From: JAMLJG01 sp035327585
Lineage (GTDB): Bacteria > Verrucomicrobiota > Kiritimatiellia > CAIVKH01
Length of the DNA: 64,000 nt
Direction: 5' to 3'
Assembly (NCBI GenBank): GCA_035327585.1
Contig: DAOLDD010000011.1
Span: 36,697-100,696, forward strand
In this document: piece after piece, positions 28,565-37,243 of the stretch
Layout of the letters: each line of letters starts with the position of its first letter
How positions within the stretch are numbered: position 1 is the stretch's first letter
Made by a program: the position numbers and the translations under genes
Notes under the pieces: generated by a model
Told to the model about the DNA's origin: nothing
Database searches by the model: none
The model's input: only the letters and a program-made list of their open reading frames with translations

Positions 28565-29632
28565 GTGAACGAGAGTGGTGCGCATCCCCTGGCGGAACGG
28601 TTGGAACGGCTGCGTGCCACGCTGCCCGTCGGTCGCCGGATACTGATCATCCCGCACGATTTTCCCGATCCTGACGCGCTGGCCTCCTCCGCCGCGTTCC
28701 ATCTGCTGCTCGAAAGCTTCGGCGTGCAAAGCCAGATCGCGTTCAGCGGCGAGGTTTCCCGCGCGGAAAACAAGGAACTGCTTCGCCGCATGCGCTGCCG
28801 CTGGCACCGCCTGGGCGATCTGCGCCTGCGCCGCCAGGCGGACCACGATTGCATCCTGGTGGACACCGCGCCGTGGTCGCGCAACGTGACGCTGCCGCCC
28901 GGCAGCCGCGTCCGGGCGATTTTCGACCATCACGAACATCGAAGCGGGCCGGTGGAGGAAGGGCTGTTTGCAGATATCCGCCACGAAGCCGGCGCGACCA
29001 CCACGATCGCCCATCAATATCTACAGGCCGCCGGAATTGAACCCCCGCGCTGGCTCGCCTCGGTGATGGCCTATGCGATCGCGTCCGAAACGCAGGATCT
29101 GTCGCGTGAGGTTTCCGCGCCGGACCTCCGTGCCTACCTCGACCTCGTCGCCCAGGCGGATCTCCGCATCATCGGGCGCATCCGCCATGCCCCGTTGGTG
29201 CGAGGCTACTACGTGCGACTCCAGGAGGCGCTCGCCCGCGCGCGGCTCCTGCGCGATGTCGCGTGGACGCATTTGAGCGTCGTGGAGCAGCCGGAAATGG
29301 CGGCGGAGGTGGCCGATCTGCTGCTGCGCATGGAGGGCGTCCGCTGGTCGTTCTGCACGGCGGAAATGCCCGGCCGCCTTTTTGTCTCCATTCGCAGCGA
29401 GCGCCGCGGCGCGCGGTGCAGCAAAATCCTGCGCGCCGCCATTGGCCGTCACGGCGCGGCGGGCGGCCACGACCAGATGGCGGCCGGCTACCTCGCGGTA
29501 GGGGACGTGACCGGACTGGATCTCGAAGAACGCCGCATCGCGTTCGTCCGCCAGCTGATCCGCCGCATGGGCCGTCGGCCGCGCGACGGCGACATTCATC
29601 CCGAGGACGAAGCCGAACGTCTTGTGGTTTAG
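28565..29632 (+). CDS. DHH-family phosphoesterase (NrnA-like)
   Basis: A 355-residue DHH/DHHA1 protein. PHDFPDPDALASS and FDHHEHRSG supply the metal-binding acids and DHH motif; GGHDQMAAG is the DHHA1 substrate motif. NrnA proteins degrade nano-RNA and 3'-phosphoadenosine-5'-phosphate, and a c-di-AMP/pApA role is also possible. A GTG start at 28565 is set by GGGAGG five bases ahead; the frame opens seven codons earlier without a ribosome-binding site. Confidence 0.8.
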   Translation: MNESGAHPLAERLERLRATLPVGRRILIIPHDFPDPDALASSAAFHLLLESFGVQSQIAFSGEVSRAENKELLRRMRCRWHRLGDLRLRRQADHDCILVDTAPWSRNVTLPPGSRVRAIFDHHEHRSGPVEEGLFADIRHEAGATTTIAHQYLQAAGIEPPRWLASVMAYAIASETQDLSREVSAPDLRAYLDLVAQADLRIIGRIRHAPLVRGYYVRLQEALARARLLRDVAWTHLSVVEQPEMAAEVADLLLRMEGVRWSFCTAEMPGRLFVSIRSERRGARCSKILRAAIGRHGAAGGHDQMAAGYLAVGDVTGLDLEERRIAFVRQLIRRMGRRPRDGDIHPEDEAERLVV

Positions 29633-29834
29633 CCCGCATAGTTCACCGCAGAGACGCGGAGAGCACAGAGGAAGCCTTGTAGCATCGGGCAACCATCGTC
29701 CAGCGGGACGCGGTGAAATATTCGGGCTGGCCTGTTGAGCGTTGTCCTGCTCGACCTCATCTTTGCACCCTGTCCGTGTCTTCGACCCGCCTCCCCGGAA
29801 TCACCGCTTGCAATCGGTCCGCCTTGATATATCC

Positions 29835-29849
29835 TTTCATCCGGAAAAA
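29835..29849 (+). promoter_or_regulatory. Putative operator TTTCATCCGGAAAAA before arsR-methyltransferase gene
   Basis: It matches the element before metH (TTTCATCCGGATAAA) at 14 of 15 positions and, like it, ends exactly 7 bases before the start codon. This suggests autoregulation by the ArsR-type protein encoded next. Confidence 0.6.
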
Positions 29850-29856
29850 CGCATAT

Positions 29857-30783
29857 ATGCCCGATCCCCTTGAAATCTTTCGCGCGCTGGCGGATGACGT
29901 GCGCTTGCGGCTGCTGAACGCGGTGCTGGCGGCGGAGTTGTCGGTGGCCGAATTGGTCGAAGTAATGGGGCTGCCGCAATCGACGGTCAGCCGGCATTTA
30001 CGGCCGTTGCGCGAGTCGGGGTTACTGGAGACCCGCCGCGAGGGGACGTCGGTGTATTACCGCCGGGGCTCGGCACTGTCGGACCTTGAGCTGGCCGGTG
30101 TCCTTGAGCGACGGCTGCGCGAGCTGGGCACTGCGGAGAGCGATGCGAAGGCCGTTCGCGCGGTTTTGGACCAGCGCCGGAAGCGCAGTCGCGAGTTCTT
30201 TGAAAAGGTCGCCGGGCGCTACGGCGATTTGACGCAGCCGGGCGGCGGCTGGTCGGCCCTCGCGGCGGGTCTGGCCGCCGGCTTCTCCGGGCGCACCGTG
30301 CTGGATCTCGGTTGCGGCGAAGGCGCGCTGACGTTGTTGTTGGCCCGTTTTGCGAAACGCGTCACCGCGGTGGATCAGTCGAAAGCGATGTTGCGACATG
30401 TGCGGGCGCGCGCGAAGGACGATGGGCTGGCGGATCACGTGGAAACCGTCGAGGGCGATTTGGAACGCGTACCGCTGCCCGATGCCGGGTACGATGCGGT
30501 ATTCCTGAGCCAGGCGCTGCACCACGCGGCGCGTCCGGCCCACGCCATCCGGGAAGCCGCCAGATTATTGAATCCCGGTGGCCATCTGGTGGTGCTTGAC
30601 CTCGCGCGGCACGCACAGGACTGGGTGCGCTCGGAATGGGCGGACCAATGGCTCGGATTTGAAGAGGACGAATTGCGTGCATGGATGGGAGAGGCCGGCC
30701 TCAATCCGCTGCGCGTGCAGCGCCTCGGCGAAGCGGCCCTCACGGACCTCGCGGTGCTGCTGGCGGTGGGGGAAAAGAAGTGA
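29857..30783 (+). CDS. ArsR-type regulator fused to SAM-dependent methyltransferase
   Basis: A 308-residue fusion: an ArsR winged helix-turn-helix (about residues 1-90, FRALADDVRLRLLNAVL and GLPQSTVSRHLRPLRESGLL), then a class I methyltransferase domain (VLDLGCGEGALTLLLARFAK, about 145-165). No metal-site cysteines are seen in the HTH part. ahcY follows 47 bases on. This architecture next to ahcY is that of SahR-like regulators, where the methyltransferase fold senses SAH or SAM. The ATG is placed by family start; a longer open frame upstream has no family character. Confidence 0.82.
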   Translation: MPDPLEIFRALADDVRLRLLNAVLAAELSVAELVEVMGLPQSTVSRHLRPLRESGLLETRREGTSVYYRRGSALSDLELAGVLERRLRELGTAESDAKAVRAVLDQRRKRSREFFEKVAGRYGDLTQPGGGWSALAAGLAAGFSGRTVLDLGCGEGALTLLLARFAKRVTAVDQSKAMLRHVRARAKDDGLADHVETVEGDLERVPLPDAGYDAVFLSQALHHAARPAHAIREAARLLNPGGHLVVLDLARHAQDWVRSEWADQWLGFEEDELRAWMGEAGLNPLRVQRLGEAALTDLAVLLAVGEKK

Positions 30784-30830
30784 CCGGTAATCGGTAAACA
30801 GTGACCAGTGACATTAATCAGGAGACGAAC

Positions 30831-32240
30831 ATGGCGAAGAAGAATGCGAAAGATTACGTGGTGAAGGACATGAAACTTGCGGACTTCGGGCGCAAGGAGA
30901 TTGAGCTGGCGGAGTATGAAATGCCGGGCTTGATGGCGCTGCGCGAGGAGTACGGCAAACAGAAGCCGCTCAAGGGCGCGAAAATCGCCGGCTCGCTGCA
31001 CATGACGATCCAGACCGCGGTCTTGATCGAGACGTTGCAGCACCTCGGTGCCGAAATCCGCTGGGCATCCTGCAACATTTTCTCGACGCAGGACCATGCC
31101 GCGGCGGCCATCGCGGCGCGCGGTACCCCGGTGTTCGCGCTCAAGGGCGAGACGCTGGAGGAATATTGGGACTACACCGACCGCATCCTCGACTGGGGCA
31201 ACGGAACAGGCCCGAACATGATCCTGGACGACGGCGGCGACGCGACGTTGCTCATCCACCTCGGCTTCCAGGCGGAGGAGAACATCAAGGTGCTCGACCG
31301 TACCCCCGGCAGCCCGGAGGAGAAGGTGTTGCTCGCGCAGGCACGCAAATCCGTCAAGCGCGACCCGAGCCGCTTCCACCGCATGGTCCGCGACATCCGC
31401 GGCGTCAGCGAGGAAACGACGACCGGTGTGCACCGCCTCTACCAGATGATGGATCGCCGTGAACTGCTGTTCCCTGCGTTCAACGTGAACGACTCCGTCA
31501 CGAAGTCGAAATTCGACAACATCTACGGCTGCCGCCACTCGCTCGTCGACGCGATCATGCGCGCGACCGACGTGATGCTCTCCGGCAAGGTCGCCGTGGT
31601 GGCGGGTTTCGGCGACGTGGGCAAGGGCTCGGCGCAGTCGCTGCGCGGCCAGCACGCGCGCGTAATCGTGACCGAAGTGGACCCCATCTGCGCGCTGCAA
31701 GCCGCGATGGAAGGGTATGAGGTCATGACGATGGATGAGGCCTGCAAGATCGGCGATATCTTCGTCACCTGCACCGGCTGCTGCGACGTCATCACCGAAA
31801 AGCACATGCGGCAGATGAAGCACATGGCGATTGTGTGCAACATCGGTCACTTCGACAGCGAGATCCAGGTCGAAGCGGTGAAGAAATACAAGTGGACCGA
31901 GATCAAGCCGCAGGTCCATCAGATCGACTTCCCCGGCAGGAAGAGCATCATCCTGCTCGCCGAGGGTCGCCTCGTGAACCTCGGGTGCGCCACCGGGCAT
32001 CCCAGCTTCGTGATGTCCAGCAGCTTCACCAACCAGGTGCTGGCGCAGATCGAGCTGTTTGCCAATCCCGGCAAGTACCCGGTCGGCGTCTATACGCTGC
32101 CGAAGTCGTTGGATGAAAAAGTCGCGCGCCTGCACCTGCAGAAGCTCGGCATCCAGCTCGACACCCTGACCAAGGCGCAGGCCGGCTACCTCGGTGTGCC
32201 CCAGCAGGGCCCGTTCAAACCGGCGCACTACCGGTACTAG
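30831..32240 (+). CDS. ahcY: S-adenosylhomocysteinase
   Basis: A 469-residue SAH hydrolase that splits SAH into adenosine and homocysteine, feeding MetH. NAD-binding loop GFGDVGKGSAQSLRG, the CTGCCDVI stretch, and the C-terminal PFKPAHYRY are diagnostic. AGGAG seven bases ahead of ATG fixes the start. Transcribed with the ArsR-methyltransferase gene. Confidence 0.97.
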   Translation: MAKKNAKDYVVKDMKLADFGRKEIELAEYEMPGLMALREEYGKQKPLKGAKIAGSLHMTIQTAVLIETLQHLGAEIRWASCNIFSTQDHAAAAIAARGTPVFALKGETLEEYWDYTDRILDWGNGTGPNMILDDGGDATLLIHLGFQAEENIKVLDRTPGSPEEKVLLAQARKSVKRDPSRFHRMVRDIRGVSEETTTGVHRLYQMMDRRELLFPAFNVNDSVTKSKFDNIYGCRHSLVDAIMRATDVMLSGKVAVVAGFGDVGKGSAQSLRGQHARVIVTEVDPICALQAAMEGYEVMTMDEACKIGDIFVTCTGCCDVITEKHMRQMKHMAIVCNIGHFDSEIQVEAVKKYKWTEIKPQVHQIDFPGRKSIILLAEGRLVNLGCATGHPSFVMSSSFTNQVLAQIELFANPGKYPVGVYTLPKSLDEKVARLHLQKLGIQLDTLTKAQAGYLGVPQQGPFKPAHYRY

Positions 32241-32434
32241 CTTGGATACTCCCGCCCCCTGCGGGCTTGTCCCGCAGGAGCGAGAGTTGTTTCGGCTAAC
32301 CCAACCGGGTAGCGACAAAATTCCTTCACCCGCGGGGCAAGCCCGCGGGGATCGAACGAGATGGAACCGCGGGGTTTGAGCGGGGAGCGATCTCCGTCCA
32401 GATCCTGCGTTCTTTTTTTGCGGCCGCCCTGTAG

Positions 32435-32453
32435 CCGCGGTCGTTGACCGCGG
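32435..32453. repeat. REP-like palindrome before pyrE
   Basis: Perfect 8-bp stem CCGCGGTC/GACCGCGG with GTT loop, preceded by TGTAG like the palindromes at 14465 and 41160. Confidence 0.7.
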
Positions 32454-32502
32454 TCGGACGGGGAACGCGCTCGACGAGCGCGTCGACAACCGGCGCAGGA
32501 TT

Positions 32503-32554
32503 GTTTTTACAGACGTTGAAAGTTTGTTCTGGCCGTTTTAACAGACGTTGGAAG
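32503..32554 (+). repeat. Paired TTTACAGACGTTG element, locus 2
   Basis: ACAGACGTTG at 32509-32518 and 32541-32550, 32 bp apart, each with a T-run before and nAAG after. The second copy ends 14 bases before the pyrE start, so it is inside any pyrE leader. Confidence 0.88.
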
Positions 32555-32564
32555 AATGTGATCT

Positions 32565-33134
32565 ATGAAATCAGACGAAGTCTTTCAAATCTTTCGCGAA
32601 ACCCGGGCCTTGCTCTCGGGGCATTTTGAGCTCCGCTCCGGGTTGCACAGCGACCAGTATTTCCAGTGCGCGATCGTGTGCCAGTGGCCGCGCGTGGTGG
32701 AGCGGTTGTGCGCCGCGTTGGCGGAGAACTGGCGGAAGCTCGGGACGTCGGTCGATGCGGTGATCGCGCCCGCGATGGGCGGCCTGGTGATCGGGCAGGA
32801 GCTGGCCCGCGCGCTGGACAAGCGCTACATCTTCGTGGAGAAGCAGGACAACGTGCTTGCCCTGCGCCGGTTCGCCATAAAGCCGGGCGAACGCTTTCTC
32901 GTCGCGGAGGACGTGATGACGCGCGGCGGACGCATCCAAGAAACCATCGACATCGTCCGCGCGCACGGCGGCGTGGTCGACGCGGTGTGCGTCCTCGTGG
33001 ACCGCAGCGGCGGCAAGGTGACGTTCGACGTCCCCGTGATCAGCCTGCTCCAGTGGGAGCCGGTCACGTGGAAACCCGAGGACTGCCCGCTGTGCAAGAA
33101 GTGCGTCCCGGTGGCGCATCCGGGGAGCAAGTAG
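32565..33134 (+). CDS. pyrE: Orotate phosphoribosyltransferase
   Basis: A 189-residue PyrE for UMP synthesis. The PRPP loop is FLVAEDVMTRGGRIQET, and FELRSGLHSDQYFQC is the orotate-site N-terminus. The four cysteines near the C-terminus (CPLCKKC) are unusual in position but seen in some bacterial PyrE. It stands alone with no other pyr gene near. Confidence 0.93.
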   Translation: MKSDEVFQIFRETRALLSGHFELRSGLHSDQYFQCAIVCQWPRVVERLCAALAENWRKLGTSVDAVIAPAMGGLVIGQELARALDKRYIFVEKQDNVLALRRFAIKPGERFLVAEDVMTRGGRIQETIDIVRAHGGVVDAVCVLVDRSGGKVTFDVPVISLLQWEPVTWKPEDCPLCKKCVPVAHPGSK

Positions 33135-33136
33135 GA

Positions 33137-33216
33137 GAGTTTTCAGTATTCAGTCGTCAGTGTTCAGTAATCAAAGCTACTGATTACTGAATACTGAATA
33201 CTGATTACTGATTACT
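33137..33216. repeat. Inverted TTCAGTAATCA word repeat
   Basis: TTCAGTAATCA (33163-33173) and TGATTACTGAA (33181-33191) form a perfect 11-bp stem, surrounded by more TTCAGTATTCAGT-like words. It sits between convergent genes and could work as a bidirectional stem. Confidence 0.8.
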
Positions 33217-33221
33217 TCCTC

Positions 33222-33860
33222 TCAGGGCGCCGCGGCGACGTCTTCCGCGAGTTCTTCCGTCATTTCGATGGCGGCCTGTTTGCGGTCGGCGCCGTCGCTG
33301 TGGAAGGTCGCGTCCTGGCCGTCGGCCCAGGCGACTTCGATGTCCGGCACGCCAATGAACCCGAAGGTATTGCGGATGACCGGGGTCAGTCCGTCGCGGT
33401 CGTCGCCTTCCTTGTACACGTCGCCCGAGGCGACGAGCAGGATGATCTTGCGGAGCTGGTGCAGCGGCTTCACGACGCCATCTTCGATATTGTACATCAG
33501 GCCCGGTTGGACGACCTGGTCGAGCCATGCCTTCATGATGGCCGGAGGACCGCCCGCCCACATCGGCATCGTCAACACGAGTATGTCCGCCTGCCGCAGG
33601 TTTTCCGCCTGGGCCTTGGCGTAGCCGATCGCCTGGTCCTCGGCCTTGGTGGGCGTGTAGCCCGGCGAGGTCAGCGGCATGTAGAGCGCGCGGTAGGCTT
33701 CCAAGGAAAGGAAGGGGGGCGGTTCCTGATAGAGGTCGATGTTGTTGACCGTCACATCCGGGTTTTCCCCCAGCAGCTTGGCAAAGAATGCCGCGGCGAG
33801 TTGTTTGGAGACGGAATCTTCGATCGGCCTCGGATTGGCGATAACATGCAATACGTTCAT
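33222..33860 (-). CDS. Flavodoxin-fold NAD(P)H:quinone/azo reductase
   Basis: A 212-residue Flavodoxin_2-type FMN protein, with the start MNVLHVIANPRP and the middle motif LVLTMPMWAGGPPAIMKAWLDQV typical of AzoR/NQO-like reductases. It would take two electrons from NAD(P)H to quinones or azo dyes. No partner gene is adjacent; it converges with pyrE over a repeat-filled gap. Confidence 0.83.
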   Translation of the reverse strand: MNVLHVIANPRPIEDSVSKQLAAAFFAKLLGENPDVTVNNIDLYQEPPPFLSLEAYRALYMPLTSPGYTPTKAEDQAIGYAKAQAENLRQADILVLTMPMWAGGPPAIMKAWLDQVVQPGLMYNIEDGVVKPLHQLRKIILLVASGDVYKEGDDRDGLTPVIRNTFGFIGVPDIEVAWADGQDATFHSDGADRKQAAIEMTEELAEDVAAAP

Positions 33861-33904
33861 TCTTCTTCCTTCTACGACGTCTAGTTGCCTTCAGGTTCCA
33901 CGGG

Positions 33905-35104
33905 CTAGGAGGACGAATCCTCGGTTTCCACCTGGCCGGTGCGGGGATCGACCAACTTGGCCAGATAACCCTCCAATTCGCGCCCATATTCCGTATCTTG
34001 GCCCAATAACGCAAGCTGCTTGTGCACAAGAATTAATCCTCTGGGTCCGGATTCGGCCTCCTGGGCGCTGCTGAAGCGCTTCCGGGGGTCGGGGTCGAGG
34101 AAGCGGCGCATCACTTCGACGAATTCCGTATTGCGGCGGACGTGTTCCGGCAGGAGTTCCGGCAGTCGATCGCACAGGGACAGCTTGAAATTGAGCAATT
34201 CCGCCTCGGTGATGCCCGATCCGGTCATCAGGGGCTGGCCGCGCAGCATCTCCAGGCCGACGAGGCCGACCGCGTAGAGGTCCGACTGGGCAAGCGCGGT
34301 TTCGCGGCGGTGCATCTCGGGGGCCATAAAGAGCGGGGTGCCCAGCAGGAAGGAGAGCTTTTCGTTAATGAAGTTGGCGCGGCCGTAGTCGATCAGTTTT
34401 ACGTAGCCCAGCCGGTCGATCATGATGTTCGACGGCTTGACGTCGCAGTGGACGAACCCGAGGTCGTGCAGGGATTCGAGGGCGCGCAGGACGCGGCGCA
34501 TGATGTAAATTGCGACGCCCGGTTGGATGGATATCCGGTCCTGGCCGAGCCGGAAGATGACGTCCGTAAACGTGCCCCACTCACGCGGCTCACTCAGTCG
34601 TTTCACGCGCGGCAGGTGCTGGCCGTCAAGCAGGTAGCGCAGGCCGACGCCGTCGACGCGCTCCATCTGTACGTAACCGATGCCGTTGTATTCCTCGTAA
34701 ATGTCGGGTGCGACGAGGTTCGGGCTCTTCAGCGTCTGCAGCTTGGAGGTCTGGGCGGCGATGCGGCCCATGTCGGTCCAGTATTTCTTGGCGCTCGGGT
34801 AGATGCCGGGATCGAAGACCTTGATCGCGTGGCGGGTGATGCAGCCGCGGGCGCCCTGCCGCAGGCCGAGGTAGACAATGCCCTGGCGACCGCGCCCTAA
34901 TTCCGTGGTAAAGCGGTAGGCGACGGGATAGTATAGCGCGCGCGCCTGGATGATGGCCCGGTAGTTGGTGACCAGTTGGGGCATGCCTTTGCCGGCGGGC
35001 GCGGCGGGCGCGGGCTCCGTGGGGTTCGGGCCCAGCGGCGCCGTGGTTTCACGCACAGAGGGCTCGAAAATCGTTGTTCCTTCATGGAAACGCTGGTTAT
35101 CCAT
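33905..35104 (-). CDS. Eukaryotic-type serine/threonine protein kinase
   Basis: A 399-residue kinase. Glycine loop GRGRQGIVYLGL, ATP-lysine in AIKVFDP, catalytic loop HCDVKPSNIMID, metal motif written DYG (IDYGRAN) instead of DFG, and LGTPLFMAPEM as the activation-segment end. There is no membrane helix, so it is cytosolic; the first 40 residues are Pro/Ala-rich. The start could also be 27 codons earlier at 35185, which would overlap the divergent lhgO start; I prefer 35104. Target unknown. Confidence 0.82.
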   Translation of the reverse strand: MDNQRFHEGTTIFEPSVRETTAPLGPNPTEPAPAAPAGKGMPQLVTNYRAIIQARALYYPVAYRFTTELGRGRQGIVYLGLRQGARGCITRHAIKVFDPGIYPSAKKYWTDMGRIAAQTSKLQTLKSPNLVAPDIYEEYNGIGYVQMERVDGVGLRYLLDGQHLPRVKRLSEPREWGTFTDVIFRLGQDRISIQPGVAIYIMRRVLRALESLHDLGFVHCDVKPSNIMIDRLGYVKLIDYGRANFINEKLSFLLGTPLFMAPEMHRRETALAQSDLYAVGLVGLEMLRGQPLMTGSGITEAELLNFKLSLCDRLPELLPEHVRRNTEFVEVMRRFLDPDPRKRFSSAQEAESGPRGLILVHKQLALLGQDTEYGRELEGYLAKLVDPRTGQVETEDSSS

Positions 35105-35183
35105 GGGCGCGAGTGTACGCGGAGCCTTGTGCTTGGCAATCCCGGATGCCGGGTGCGAGGGGTTAATCTGAAGTTGGTTTTTC

Positions 35184-36383
35184 ATGAGCGGATCAAAAAC
35201 GGTGGTTATTGTTGGCGGAGGCATCGTCGGCCTTGGCACGGCGCTGGCGCTGGGGGGGCGGCCGGGAGTGCGGGTGGTCGTTCTTGAGGCGGAGGCGGAG
35301 GTCGCCGCGCACCAAACGGGCCACAACAGCGGCGTGATTCATTCCGGACTCTACTACAAGCCGGGCTCCCTAAAGGCGCTCAACTGCACGACCGGCCGTG
35401 AGCGGATGTACCGGTTTTGCGCGGAGCACGGCGTCCCGCACGAGCGCTGCGGCAAAGTCGTCGTCGCGGTGGATGAATCGGAACTGCCAGCCCTCGCGGA
35501 ACTGGAGCGACGAGGATTGGCGAATGGACTCGACGGGATGCGGCGGATCGGGCCGGAGGAGCTCGCCGAACTTGAGCCGGAGGCGCGCGGCATCGCGGCG
35601 TTGTGGGTGCCGCAGACCGGCATCGTCGATTTCGCCGTCGTCGCGCGTACGTATGCGCGGTTGATCGTCGAACGAGGCGGCGAGGTGCGGACGGGCGCCC
35701 GGCTCACCGGCGTGAGAAGGGATGGCGCGGGGCTCGTCGCGGAAACGGCGTCGAATGCGGTACGCGCGGATCTGTTGGTGAATTGCGCCGGGTTGCAATC
35801 AGATCGCGTCGCGCGGGTGTGTGGTGTGGAGCCCGGTGTGCAAATCGTGCCGTTCCGCGGCGAATATTACGAGCTGGCGCCCGCGTGCCGCGGCATGGTG
35901 CGGAACCTGATCTATCCGGTGCCCGACCCACGCTTTCCGTTTCTCGGCGTCCACTTCACCCGCATGATCGGCGGCGGGGTCGAGGCGGGACCCAACGCCG
36001 TGCTCGCGTTCCGTCGCGAGGGCTATCGCCGCACCGACTTCTCCCTGCGCGACAGCGTCCAGATGGCCTCGTTCCCCGGCTTCTGGAAAATGGCGGGCCG
36101 CTATTGGCGCACCGGTGCGGGCGAATTTCACCGCTCGTTCAGCAAGTCCGCGTTCGTTCGCGCCCTCCAGCGGCTCATGCCCGCGATCCAGGCCGAACAT
36201 CTCGTCCCCGCCGGCGCCGGCGTCCGAGCGCAGGCGCTGGAACGCGACGGCAAACTCGTCGACGACTTCCGCATCGTCGAAACCGACCGCATGGTCCATG
36301 TCCTCAACGCACCATCACCGGCCGCCACCTCGTCCCTCAGCATCGGCGAAACCGTCGCCGGCATGGCGATGAAACACCTATAA
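35184..36383 (+). CDS. lhgO: L-2-hydroxyglutarate oxidase
   Basis: A 399-residue FAD oxidoreductase of the DAO family. VVIVGGGIVGLGTALAL is the FAD loop and HQTGHNSGVIHSGLYYKPGSLKA is the LhgO/L2HGDH hallmark. It returns L-2-hydroxyglutarate to 2-oxoglutarate, passing electrons to the membrane quinone pool. Divergent from the kinase gene. Confidence 0.92.
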   Translation: MSGSKTVVIVGGGIVGLGTALALGGRPGVRVVVLEAEAEVAAHQTGHNSGVIHSGLYYKPGSLKALNCTTGRERMYRFCAEHGVPHERCGKVVVAVDESELPALAELERRGLANGLDGMRRIGPEELAELEPEARGIAALWVPQTGIVDFAVVARTYARLIVERGGEVRTGARLTGVRRDGAGLVAETASNAVRADLLVNCAGLQSDRVARVCGVEPGVQIVPFRGEYYELAPACRGMVRNLIYPVPDPRFPFLGVHFTRMIGGGVEAGPNAVLAFRREGYRRTDFSLRDSVQMASFPGFWKMAGRYWRTGAGEFHRSFSKSAFVRALQRLMPAIQAEHLVPAGAGVRAQALERDGKLVDDFRIVETDRMVHVLNAPSPAATSSLSIGETVAGMAMKHL

Positions 36384-36443
36384 GCTGACCGCCGCCACGG
36401 ATAGGTCTTTCTAGGACGTGGGGAATCCGCTAGAGTTTTCCAC

Positions 36444-36677
36444 ATGCAATCGACGGAACAGCAGCAGTTGGCGGCTTGGGCGCGGCAGTGGCGGCAAGCG
36501 GGACCAGCGCTTGAACAAATACGTCGGGAAGAGTTGCGGCGTGTGGACACGGTTCGCGCGTTGACCGGGCTGCTCGGCCTCTTCCAATCGGCCTGCTGGA
36601 CCCATGCGGCGCGCCCGGACTCGGGCTTGGTGGAGCAACAAAAATGGTTTCGGAAAATCGCTCCCCCGATCCGCTAG
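36444..36677 (+). CDS. Small helical protein paired with nucleotidyltransferase
   Basis: A 77-residue, Gln/Arg-rich, likely helical protein (TEQQQLAAWARQWRQAGPAL, RREELRRVDT) ending SGLVEQQKWFRKIAPP. Its last 34 bases overlap the next gene in another frame, showing tight coupling. The pair looks like a toxin-antitoxin or nucleotidyltransferase/partner system; function unproven. Confidence 0.72.
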   Translation: MQSTEQQQLAAWARQWRQAGPALEQIRREELRRVDTVRALTGLLGLFQSACWTHAARPDSGLVEQQKWFRKIAPPIR

Positions 36678-37243
36678 GCGATGCGCTTCATGCCGCCGCC
36701 GAGGTCCAGGAGGTCTTTCTGGAGCGCGGATGGAGGTTCTGTTTCATCGGTGGAATCGCACTCCAGCGTTGGGGAGAGCCCCGGGTCACGCTGGATGTGG
36801 ACGTTACGTTGTTAACGGGCTTCGGACAGGAAGAATCTTTCATCGAAGAGCTGTTGGGCCGCTTTCAGCCCCGTCGTGCCGATGCGTCTGCCTTTGCGCT
36901 CAGACATCGTGTTTTGCTTCTACAGAATCGGGCCGGAGTCGGCCTGGATATCGCGCTGGCCGCTCTCCCTTTTGAAGAAAACGTAGTCTTGCGCGCATCC
37001 ATGGGAGAATATCTGCCCGGCATGCATTTGTTGACATGTTCAGCGGAAGACTTGGTGGTCATGAAGTCGTTCGCGGCGCGGGATCGTGACTGGAATGACG
37101 TCCGGACCATCGCAGCACGGCAGGGAAGCCGCTTGGATGTTCCATACATACGGAAACAGCTTCATCCACTACTTGTTGCAAAGGAACAACCCGAGCTATT
37201 GGAAAAATTGCTGCTGGTGTTCAAGGACGAGGGAGTATTGTGA
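36644..37243 (+). CDS. AbiEii-like nucleotidyltransferase
   Basis: A 199-residue nucleotidyltransferase: FIGGIALQRWGEPRVTLDVDV gives the GG and two metal-binding Asp of the polymerase-beta fold, and DIALAALPFE the third Asp. Related proteins are AbiEii toxins or tRNA-modifying NTases. It is preceded by a short helical partner and its stop overlaps the kamA-type GTG. Confidence 0.78.
   Translation: MVSENRSPDPLGDALHAAAEVQEVFLERGWRFCFIGGIALQRWGEPRVTLDVDVTLLTGFGQEESFIEELLGRFQPRRADASAFALRHRVLLLQNRAGVGLDIALAALPFEENVVLRASMGEYLPGMHLLTCSAEDLVVMKSFAARDRDWNDVRTIAARQGSRLDVPYIRKQLHPLLVAKEQPELLEKLLLVFKDEGVL

Larger units (their letters stand above)
32241..32564. other. Intergenic region with three palindromes and a paired element
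   Basis: No gene in 324 bases. Hairpins CCTGCGGGCTTGTCCCGCAGG (32258 area), CCCGCGGGGCAAGCCCGCGG (32331 area) and CCGCGGTC-GTT-GACCGCGG (32435-32453), then the paired ACAGACGTTG element immediately ahead of pyrE. No clear promoter. Confidence 0.6.

Noticed and set aside
30435..32489. 684-codon minus-strand open frame
   Set aside because: Covers ahcY antisense; ahcY is unmistakable.
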